A stretch of DNA of 7,159 bases from Nocardioides sp. (GTDB taxonomy: Bacteria; Actinomycetota; Actinomycetes; Propionibacteriales; Nocardioidaceae), in the NCBI GenBank assembly GCA_003519585.1, contig DOWL01000116.1:14061-21219 (forward strand). The letters run 5' to 3'. This document shows positions 1 through 4,833 of this stretch, piece after piece. Both the position numbers and the translations under genes were made by a program. Each line of letters opens with the position of its first letter. Position 1 is the first letter of the stretch. The notes below the pieces were generated by a model that was not told the DNA's origin, searched no databases, and saw only the letters and a program-made list of their open reading frames with translations.

Positions 1-45
1 AGCGCCGGCGAGCTCGGGCGCGGTCGGGAGCGTGACGTCGGGCAC
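1..45 (-). CDS. possible 5' end of a minus-strand gene running off the left edge
   Basis: A GTG codon at 45-43 on the minus strand opens a frame with no stop to the window edge, giving 15 residues: MPDVTLPTAPELAGA. It would be divergent from the HIT-like gene. A TAGACT box at 58-53 lies seven bases before the GTG, the position expected for the -10 of a near-leaderless transcript, and a weak GAGG lies just before the GTG. Only 15 codons are visible and plus-strand frame 1 is also open here, so it could be non-coding. I cannot assign a function. Confidence 0.35.
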   Translation of the reverse strand, partial: MPDVTLPTAPELAGA

Positions 46-52
46 GGACCTC

Positions 53-58
53 AGTCTA
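53..58 (-). promoter_or_regulatory. candidate -10 box for the left-edge gene
   Basis: Read on the minus strand this is TAGACT, which fits TANNNT. It ends seven bases before the GTG at 45. No convincing -35 is seen. It is supported only by its position and its likeness to the other predicted leaderless promoters in the window. Confidence 0.28.
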
Positions 59-96
59 TGGAACCCCCGGCCGCGTGGCCGCACGCGCACGCATGG

Positions 97-102
97 CATG
101 GT
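97..102 (+). promoter_or_regulatory. weak -10-like box for the HIT-like gene
   Basis: CATGGT matches the A and final T of TANNNT but not the first T. It ends six bases before the ATG at 109, the same spacing as the better -10 boxes before the sulfotransferase, beta-propeller and acyl-CoA oxidase genes. There is no Shine-Dalgarno before 109, so a leaderless start is plausible. No good -35 is visible. Confidence 0.28.
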
Positions 103-108
103 CGTTGT

Positions 109-723
109 ATGGCCGAGTCTGCCGAGCAGGTTCACGCGCGCATCCGGGAAGCGGTGGGGGACGGTCGCTTGCCGGCGCCACCGAGCAACGACTGGGACAA
201 CTTCCCGTGGGAGGTGGTCGACGGCGCGATCGCGCCCCGCCTCCTGCCGGAGCCCGCCGACGACCCGTTGCGTGCTGGCGAATCCGCCGACAAGCCCTGC
301 CCCGCATGCTTCGGCGCCCCCGCCGACCAGATCGTGTGGGAGGACGAGCGGTGGGTCCTCAAGCACTTCGGACAGCCGAGCGGGCTGCCGGTGGTGCTGA
401 TCCTCGAGCCGCGACGGCACCTCGACTTCGGCCAGCTCGACGACGAACTGGCCTCCGAGCACGGCCGGATCTCCAACCGCCTGGTCCGGATCATCGAGGG
501 CCTCGACCACGTGGCGCGCTGTCATGTGCTCCGGTACGGCGACGGGGGCGCCCACGCACACACGTGGTTCGTCGGCCGCACCGCGCGCCTGACCGGCGTG
601 ATCGGCTCGCCCACGATCGAGTGGGACGACGTACTCCCGCCCGGCCCCGAGGACGTCTGGCGCGCCGACCTGCACGCCATCGCGGTCAAGCTCGCGAACT
701 GGGGCGGCGACGCGCGCGCCTGA
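109..723 (+). CDS. HIT-like superfamily protein, function unknown
   Basis: The predicted protein has 204 residues and no signal peptide or membrane segment, so it is likely cytoplasmic. It has HIT-fold hallmarks: a CPAC pair at residues 64-67 followed by a VWEDERW strand, an LEPRRH segment at 99-104, and GDGGAHAHTWFVGR near 144-157. The last carries the active-site histidines H149 and H151. The third HIT histidine position is Trp. The C-terminal segment with WDDVLPP and PEDVWR matches my memory of an uncharacterised actinobacterial family with an HxHxW motif. HIT enzymes hydrolyse or transfer nucleotides (Ap4A, nucleoside phosphoramidates, adenylyl sulfate), but the substrate here is unknown. 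I chose ATG 109 over in-frame ATG 58 because the first 17 residues from 58 are Trp/His/Pro-rich and do not look like a HIT N-terminus. MAESAEQVHARI fits the start of relatives as I recall them. Confidence 0.82.
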   Translation: MAESAEQVHARIREAVGDGRLPAPPSNDWDNFPWEVVDGAIAPRLLPEPADDPLRAGESADKPCPACFGAPADQIVWEDERWVLKHFGQPSGLPVVLILEPRRHLDFGQLDDELASEHGRISNRLVRIIEGLDHVARCHVLRYGDGGAHAHTWFVGRTARLTGVIGSPTIEWDDVLPPGPEDVWRADLHAIAVKLANWGGDARA

Positions 724-741
724 GTAGCTGGCCCGAAACCA

Positions 742-776
742 TTGCCTTCTAACAAGACTGAACTAGTCTTGTTTCA
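742..776 (+). promoter_or_regulatory. predicted leaderless promoter of the sulfotransferase gene
   Basis: A -35-like TTGCCT at 742-747 is followed by a 16-base spacer and a TAGTCT -10 box (TANNNT) at 764-769. Six more bases lead to the A of the ATG at 776, where transcription would start. No Shine-Dalgarno precedes this ATG, which agrees with a leaderless mRNA. The -10 box and most of the spacer lie inside the inverted repeat at 751-773. Confidence 0.55.
751..773. promoter_or_regulatory. 23-bp inverted repeat, probable repressor operator
   Basis: The arms AACAAGACT (751-759) and AGTCTTGTT (765-773) are perfect 9-base reverse complements around the spacer GAACT. The site is AT-rich for this genome. 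It covers the predicted spacer and -10 box and ends two bases before the sulfotransferase ATG. Size and symmetry suit a dimeric repressor of the TetR type. No regulator gene is in the window, so the binding protein is unknown. A transcription terminator for the upstream HIT-like gene is less likely because the stem is AT-rich and lacks a U tract. Confidence 0.6.
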
Positions 777-1747
777 TGCCCCGGCCGGAGCGACCCGACT
801 TCCTCATCATCGGCGCGCCCAAGGCCGGCACCACCGCGCTGCACTCCGCGCTGGCCCAACACCCGGACGTCTTCACCACCACGCCGAAGGAGCCGAAGTA
901 CTGGCTCTGCGGTGACGCCCCGCCGCCGCACTGGACCGGTCCGGGCGACGCGCACTCGCAGCAGGAGTGGATCTGGCGGCGGCGCGACTACGATGCGCTG
1001 TTCCGGAGCGCCGGCGAGCACCAGGTCCGCGGGGAGAGCACGCCGTTCTATCTCTGGAGCTACCCCGCGCACCGCAGGATCAGCGAGCACTTGCCCGAGG
1101 TGAAGCTGATCGCGGTGGTGCGCGACCCGATCGACCGCGCGTACAGCAACTGGATGCACCTGTGGTCCGACGGCCTCGAACGCGAGCCCGACTTCGAGCG
1201 CGCGTTCTTCCGGCAGCGCGACCGGATCGACGCCGGCTGGGCGCCGTTCTGGCGCTACCGCGACCTCGGGCTGTACGGCCGCCAGCTCGAGCACCTCTAT
1301 CGGTACGTCGATCGCGAGCGCGTCCTCGTCGTCCGCTACAAGGACATCGTCGAGGCGCCCGGCCCGACCGTGGACCGCGTGTGCGACTTCCTGGGCATCC
1401 CGGGCAGCCAGGTCGCCGAGATCCCCCGCGACAACTCCCGCCACTACGCCGAACCGGGGTGGCGGACCGCCGTGTTCGCCCCGGCCGTCCGGGCCGGTGC
1501 CTGGCTCGGCCAGTTCGCGCCGCCGCACGTGTGGCGGGCGGCCTCCGTCCCGTTGATCGCTCAACTGAGCGGCGGCGGCGCCCACCGGCCCAAGCTCTCG
1601 CCGCAGGCCCGGGCTCGACTGCTCCCCCACTTCACCGAGGACATCGCCCAACTCGGCGAGCTCACCGGTGAGGACTTCTCGGCGTGGCTGTCCGAGGAGA
1701 GCCGCGGCTCGTTCGTGCAGCGGGCCGCGTCGGTTTCCGTCGAGTAG
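776..1747 (+). CDS. PAPS-dependent sulfotransferase
   Basis: The protein has 323 residues, normal for the Sulfotransfer_1 family, with no signal peptide. The 5'-phosphosulfate-binding loop is PKAGTT at residues 15-20, directly after the first beta strand (FLIIGA). The 3'-phosphate-binding motif is RDPIDRAYSNW, with R116 and S124 as expected contacts. The segment GLYGRQLEHLYRYV then VLVVRYKDI (165-191) is typical of the heparan-type and bacterial carbohydrate or lipid sulfotransferases. The enzyme should move a sulfuryl group from PAPS to a hydroxyl or amine on an acceptor that cannot be read from the sequence. It stands alone on its own promoter, which is overlapped by an inverted repeat, so it is probably regulated. 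Its stop is 7 bases from the stop of the convergent beta-propeller gene. Confidence 0.93.
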   Translation: MPRPERPDFLIIGAPKAGTTALHSALAQHPDVFTTTPKEPKYWLCGDAPPPHWTGPGDAHSQQEWIWRRRDYDALFRSAGEHQVRGESTPFYLWSYPAHRRISEHLPEVKLIAVVRDPIDRAYSNWMHLWSDGLEREPDFERAFFRQRDRIDAGWAPFWRYRDLGLYGRQLEHLYRYVDRERVLVVRYKDIVEAPGPTVDRVCDFLGIPGSQVAEIPRDNSRHYAEPGWRTAVFAPAVRAGAWLGQFAPPHVWRAASVPLIAQLSGGGAHRPKLSPQARARLLPHFTEDIAQLGELTGEDFSAWLSEESRGSFVQRAASVSVE

Positions 1748-1754
1748 CAGGACC

Positions 1755-2648
1755 TCAGCGCACCAACGTCACCAGGTCATGGGCGCCGTCGGGGCGCGCG
1801 GCCTCGACGTAGAAGCGGGTCCGGCCGTCGGGCAAGGGGACCGCGGCGGCATAGCGCCAGGCGCCGTCGGAGTGCGGTGAGGAGATGGGCTCGTCGTCGA
1901 CCGCGACCAGGCGGGTGCCGTCCCAGCGGGCCACACCCGTGGTCTCGTGCCAGTTGGAGGCGGCATCGGGGCGGCCGTCGTAGAGCACGGTGAGCGGCTC
2001 GCGGGTGAGCACGGTGGTCACCCGCGCACCTCGGGCATCCCAGCGGCCGGGTCGGCCGGCGAGCACCTCACCGTGGTCGGTCCAGGCGAGGCCGTCGGTC
2101 GAGGTGAGCCGCCGCGTGGTCATCCGGTCCTCGTGCCCGGGCTCGGTGAGCGCGTGGCAGCACAGCCACATCACCCACTCCTCGCCCGGCTGGAGCGGAT
2201 GCTCGATCACCGGGTCCTTGACCGCGACCGTGGCCGACCCAGGCAGCACCACCTGCTGATGTCCGGTCGGGAGCTCGGCAGGCGTCGGAGCGGTGAGGGA
2301 GTCGACCCACCAATGCTTGGAGTCGTACGTCGCGCACGAGAGGTAGAGCCGCCACCCGCCGCCCGGCACCGGCGCGAGCACCGGCCGCTCGAACGACTCG
2401 CAGCCGAAGGTCTCCCGCTGCACCTCGGCCACCGGCTCGAAGGTCACCCCGTCGTCGGAGCGCGCGACCACGACGGCCACACCACGGCCCTCGGTGAGCG
2501 GGCGCCGGACCCGGTAGGTCAGCCAGAAGACGCCGTCGACGAGGGCGGCCGACGCGGCGCCGGACCAGTTCCCGGGGCCGGCGTCGGGAGCGGGGACGAC
2601 GACGGTCGCGTCGTCGTACGTCGGCAGGGGAAGGGTGTCGACGGTCAT
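1755..2648 (-). CDS. five-bladed beta-propeller protein, glycosidase-like (GH43/GH130-type)
   Basis: The predicted protein has 297 residues without signal peptide or membrane segment. It shows blade-like repeats with S/T-x-D-G-x-x-[FW] turns: RSDDGVTF at 63-70 and TSTDGLAW at 182-189. ESFERPVLAPV followed by WRLYLS (85-104) and KDPVIEHP (144-151) have the acidic residues and strand pattern of GH43, GH32 and GH130 propellers. Activity and substrate are inferred from fold only; catalytic residues cannot be fixed by eye, so it may be a non-catalytic propeller. I chose ATG 2648 rather than an in-frame start at 2771. The extra 41 residues would overlap the end of the PBP4 gene and are Pro/Arg-rich, and ATG 2648 has a TATCAT box exactly six bases upstream. 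The gene is convergent with the sulfotransferase. Confidence 0.72.
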   Translation of the reverse strand: MTVDTLPLPTYDDATVVVPAPDAGPGNWSGAASAALVDGVFWLTYRVRRPLTEGRGVAVVVARSDDGVTFEPVAEVQRETFGCESFERPVLAPVPGGGWRLYLSCATYDSKHWWVDSLTAPTPAELPTGHQQVVLPGSATVAVKDPVIEHPLQPGEEWVMWLCCHALTEPGHEDRMTTRRLTSTDGLAWTDHGEVLAGRPGRWDARGARVTTVLTREPLTVLYDGRPDAASNWHETTGVARWDGTRLVAVDDEPISSPHSDGAWRYAAAVPLPDGRTRFYVEAARPDGAHDLVTLVR

Positions 2649-2658
2649 GACGTCATGA
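2645..2658. promoter_or_regulatory. 14-bp perfect palindrome over the start codon of the beta-propeller gene
   Basis: TCATGACGTCATGA is its own reverse complement and contains the ATG at 2648-2646 and part of the predicted -10 box (2660-2655). A second, 8-bp palindrome AGTCGACT lies at 2660-2667. A dimeric regulator bound here would block initiation. No regulator gene is visible nearby. A sugar-responsive GntR- or LacI-type protein would suit a glycosidase-like gene, but that is inference. Confidence 0.45.
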
Positions 2659-2660
2659 TA
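2655..2660 (-). promoter_or_regulatory. predicted leaderless -10 box of the beta-propeller gene
   Basis: On the minus strand this reads TATCAT, a good TANNNT box, and exactly six bases (GACGTC) separate it from the ATG at 2648. No Shine-Dalgarno is present and no clear -35 is seen. The 70-base gap to the PBP4 gene (2649-2718) holds this box and the two palindromes but no strong terminator for the PBP4 transcript. Confidence 0.45.
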
Positions 2661-2718
2661 GTCGACTCGATAGGTAGGATTTGTCGGCCACGGCCGCGGG
2701 TCACCAACCTTCGGTAGG

Positions 2719-4182
2719 TCACCCACCGCAGTGGCAGGCGCCGAGCGCGCCGGCCGCGGCGTCGAGCGCATGCTGAGCCTTGGTCTCGTCTGGCTTCTTG
2801 ATCCGGTCGGCCATCAACGCGAAGAGCATCTGGTTGCCGTCCTGGTCGACCGCGACGCCGGCCAGGCTCGAGACGTTGGTCAGGGTCCCGGTCTTGGCCC
2901 GGACCAGCCCGCGCGACTCGGGGAACGGCTGGTCGAAGCGGTTGGTCAGCGAACCGGTGAAGCCGGCCACCGGTAGCGCGGTCGCGATCGGGTCGAGCTC
3001 GGGGTGCGCCGGGTCGAGCGCCACGCGGAGTACGCCGACCAGGGCGAGCGGGGTGATGAGGTTGTCCCGCGACAGCCCGCTGCCGTCGTGGATCGAAACG
3101 CCGCGCATCGGCACGCCCAGCTTCGCGAGAGTCTGGGTGACCGCCGCGGCCCCGTCGGCGAACGAGGCCGTCCCGGTCACCGCGAGTCCGACCTGGTGGG
3201 ACAGCACCTCGGCACCCTCGTTGTCGCTCACCTCGAGGATCCGCGCGGCGATCTCTCGCAGCGGCGCGGACTCGACCCGACCGAGCTCGCGTCCCTCCGA
3301 CGCGACGCCGTGCTTCGGGGTGCCGACCACCGTGATGCCCTGCGCGGTCAGCGCCGCGGCGAATGTCTGCGCGGCGTACAGCGACGGATCGTCCACGCGC
3401 CCCGACCCCGTGGCCGGGCGACCCTCGTCGACCCAGAGCGCTGTGATCCGGGAGACGACGTGCTCCGGGAGGTAGTGGGCCGGCCAGGCCGGGTTGAACG
3501 ACGGCTCCGAGAACAGCGAGTCGTCGTACGCCAGCCGCACCCGGCTCCGCCCCTCGGCGCGTAGGGACGCGGCGACCTGGGCGGCGAGCGTCTCGACGTC
3601 GGCGTGCGCGGGGTAGGCCGACGGCACCGGCTTGGAGGCCAGGAACGGATCACCACCGCCGACGAGCACGACGCGGTTCTTGCCCCCGGACAGCACGCGG
3701 GTGGCGAACCGGGTCTCCGGCCCGAGCACCGACAGCGCCGCGGTGGCGGTCAGCAGCTTGGTCGTCGACGCCGGGATGGCGGGACCCCCGCCTCCCAGCT
3801 TGACCACCGGGCGACCGGTGGCGAGGTCGACCACCGCGCCGACCACGTGCGGGCCGAGCACCGGGTCTGCCAGGACCGGACGGACCGCGGCCTTCACCAG
3901 CGCGGCATCGATCGGGCCCGGCGCCGTCAGTGGCGCCGCGACCGGCGCCGGGTCGGTGAGTGGAGGCAGCTCGAGTCCGGCGGGCGGGGGTACGTCGGCC
4001 GGCCCGGCGGACGCCTCCGCGGACGCATCGGCCGTGGGCGAGTCGTCGGCCAGCCGGCCCGCGAGGTCGAGCTGCCAGGCGACCACCGCGCCGGCCACGA
4101 CGGCCACCACCAGCAACGCCAGCAGCGCGCGCCAGACCCAGCCACGCTCGCCGCGGCCGTGTCCTCGGTCACCCTGATGCAC
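2719..4182 (-). CDS. dacB: D-alanyl-D-alanine carboxypeptidase/endopeptidase, PBP4 type (peptidase S13)
   Basis: This penicillin-binding enzyme removes the terminal D-Ala from peptidoglycan stem peptides and can cleave D-Ala-mDAP crosslinks. It acts outside the membrane. From GTG 4182 it has 487 residues: a short charged N-terminus, one membrane segment (about 17-36) as anchor or uncleaved signal, an Ala/Pro/Asp-rich linker to about 85, then the catalytic domain. The three active-site motifs are present: S139-T-T-K142 (SxxK), S319-D-N321 (SxN) and K430-T-G432. The [10 protein letters not shown] signature precedes the KTG. GTG 4182 is preferred over GTG 4203 because GAGGGGG (4193-4187) lies four bases upstream, while 4203 has no ribosome site. 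It is divergent from ppa, the order known from Mycobacterium (Rv3627c/Rv3628). The C-terminus ends in the unusual ACHCGG. Confidence 0.93.
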   Translation of the reverse strand: MHQGDRGHGRGERGWVWRALLALLVVAVVAGAVVAWQLDLAGRLADDSPTADASAEASAGPADVPPPAGLELPPLTDPAPVAAPLTAPGPIDAALVKAAVRPVLADPVLGPHVVGAVVDLATGRPVVKLGGGGPAIPASTTKLLTATAALSVLGPETRFATRVLSGGKNRVVLVGGGDPFLASKPVPSAYPAHADVETLAAQVAASLRAEGRSRVRLAYDDSLFSEPSFNPAWPAHYLPEHVVSRITALWVDEGRPATGSGRVDDPSLYAAQTFAAALTAQGITVVGTPKHGVASEGRELGRVESAPLREIAARILEVSDNEGAEVLSHQVGLAVTGTASFADGAAAVTQTLAKLGVPMRGVSIHDGSGLSRDNLITPLALVGVLRVALDPAHPELDPIATALPVAGFTGSLTNRFDQPFPESRGLVRAKTGTLTNVSSLAGVAVDQDGNQMLFALMADRIKKPDETKAQHALDAAAGALGACHCGG

Positions 4183-4186
4183 CCAA

Positions 4187-4193
4187 CCCCCTC
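4187..4193 (-). promoter_or_regulatory. ribosome binding site that sets the dacB start
   Basis: On the minus strand GAGGGGG lies four bases before GTG 4182. It falls inside the reading frame that would begin at GTG 4203, which has no comparable purine run before it, so it favours the shorter protein. A weak CACAAT -10-like box at 4220-4215 would give a short leader containing this site. Confidence 0.6.
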
Positions 4194-4207
4194 GTCGTCG
4201 CACGGTC

Positions 4208-4235
4208 GGAGGCCATTGTGCGGGAGGATGCCTCC
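4208..4235 (+). promoter_or_regulatory. ppa ribosome binding site with two competing hairpins
   Basis: The Shine-Dalgarno GGGAGG (4222-4227) ends eight bases before ATG 4236. CCTCC at 4231-4235, touching the start codon, can pair with the Shine-Dalgarno itself (GGAGG 4223-4227, three-base loop). Alternatively GCCTCC 4230-4235 can pair with GGAGGC at 4208-4213, leaving the Shine-Dalgarno in the loop. The first pairing would hide the site and the second would expose it. Regulation is inferred only; the arms are short. Confidence 0.45.
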
Positions 4236-4775
4236 ATGGAGTTCGACGTGCTGGTGGAGATCCCGAAGGGGCAGCGGAACAAGTACGAGGTGGACCACGT
4301 GTCCGGACGGATCCGACTGGACCGCACCCTGTTCACCTCGACCCAATATCCCGCCGATTACGGCTACATCGAGATGACCCTCGGGCTCGACGGCGATCCG
4401 CTCGACGCGATGGTGATCCTGCAGGAGCCGACGTTCCCCGGGTGCCTGATCAAGTGCCGCGCGATCGGGATGTTCCGGATGACCGACGAGGCCGGTGGCG
4501 ACGACAAGGTGCTCTGCGTGCCGTCCACCGACCCGCGGCTCGAGCACATCCGCGACATCAACCACGTCTCGAAGTTCGACCGGCTGGAGATCCAGCACTT
4601 CTTCGAGGTCTACAAGGACCTCGAGCCGGGCAAGTCGGTCGAGGGCGCCGAGTGGGTCGGGCGCACGGAGGCCGAGGAGGAGGTCGTCGCGTCGTTCAAG
4701 CGGTTCGAGGACAACCCCGCGCAGGCCAGCGCCGCCCACCCGCCGCCTGCCGCCCAGCCTGGCGCGACGCATTGA
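4236..4775 (+). CDS. ppa: inorganic pyrophosphatase, family I
   Basis: This cytoplasmic enzyme hydrolyses pyrophosphate to two phosphates and so pulls biosynthetic reactions such as nucleotide polymerisation and amino acid activation forward. The 179-residue protein shows the family I features: [11 protein letters not shown] (8-18), [16 protein letters not shown] (30-45) and the metal-binding signature DGDPLDAMV (52-60), followed by DDKVLCVP (89-96) with further metal ligands. [15 protein letters not shown] (121-135) is also typical. The catalytic domain ends near residue 158. The remaining Pro/Ala-rich tail of about 20 residues makes it longer than the roughly 162-residue mycobacterial enzyme as I recall it. 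ATG 4236 is supported by a GGGAGG ribosome site. The gene is divergent from dacB and ends five bases before a strong terminator stem. Confidence 0.97.
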   Translation: MEFDVLVEIPKGQRNKYEVDHVSGRIRLDRTLFTSTQYPADYGYIEMTLGLDGDPLDAMVILQEPTFPGCLIKCRAIGMFRMTDEAGGDDKVLCVPSTDPRLEHIRDINHVSKFDRLEIQHFFEVYKDLEPGKSVEGAEWVGRTEAEEEVVASFKRFEDNPAQASAAHPPPAAQPGATH

Positions 4776-4779
4776 GCGG

Positions 4780-4807
4780 GAGTTTCGTCGGCTGACCGAC
4801 GAAACTC
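4780..4807. terminator. bidirectional stem-loop terminator between ppa and the acyl-CoA oxidase gene
   Basis: The arms GAGTTTCGTCGG (4780-4791) and CCGACGAAACTC (4796-4807) form a perfect 12-bp stem with a four-base loop CTGA. It starts five bases after the ppa stop and lies 26 bases beyond the stop of the convergent gene. There is no long T run on either side, as is common for actinobacterial terminators. Its symmetric position suggests it ends both transcripts. Confidence 0.85.
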
Positions 4808-4833
4808 GCGACCGACGCGACCGGGCCGCCCCG

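Noticed and set aside
51..57. Shared AGACTGA string between the left divergent region (minus strand) and the operator at 751-773
   Set aside because: Only seven bases match and there is no second half-site on the left, so it is within chance and not counted as another operator.
58..108. ATG 58 as start of the HIT-like gene
   Set aside because: It adds 17 residues rich in Trp, His and Pro that do not look like a HIT N-terminus. ATG 109 has a -10-like box at the same spacing as other leaderless genes.
751..773. Inverted repeat as a terminator of the HIT-like gene
   Set aside because: The arms are AT-rich, no U tract follows, and the repeat sits exactly on promoter elements of the next gene, so an operator fits better.
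749..1651. 300-codon minus-strand open frame opposite the sulfotransferase
   Set aside because: It is fully antisense to a gene with clear PAPS-binding motifs. Its translation is Arg/Gly/Val/Pro-rich low-information sequence, as expected of mirror frames in GC-rich DNA.
1947..2717. 256-codon plus-strand open frame over the beta-propeller gene
   Set aside because: It has the same kind of antisense shadow composition, with no recognisable motif and no promoter or ribosome site.
2649..2771. In-frame start at 2771 for the beta-propeller gene
   Set aside because: The extension would overlap the end of dacB by about 50 bases and encode Arg/Pro-rich sequence. ATG 2648 has a well-placed -10 box.
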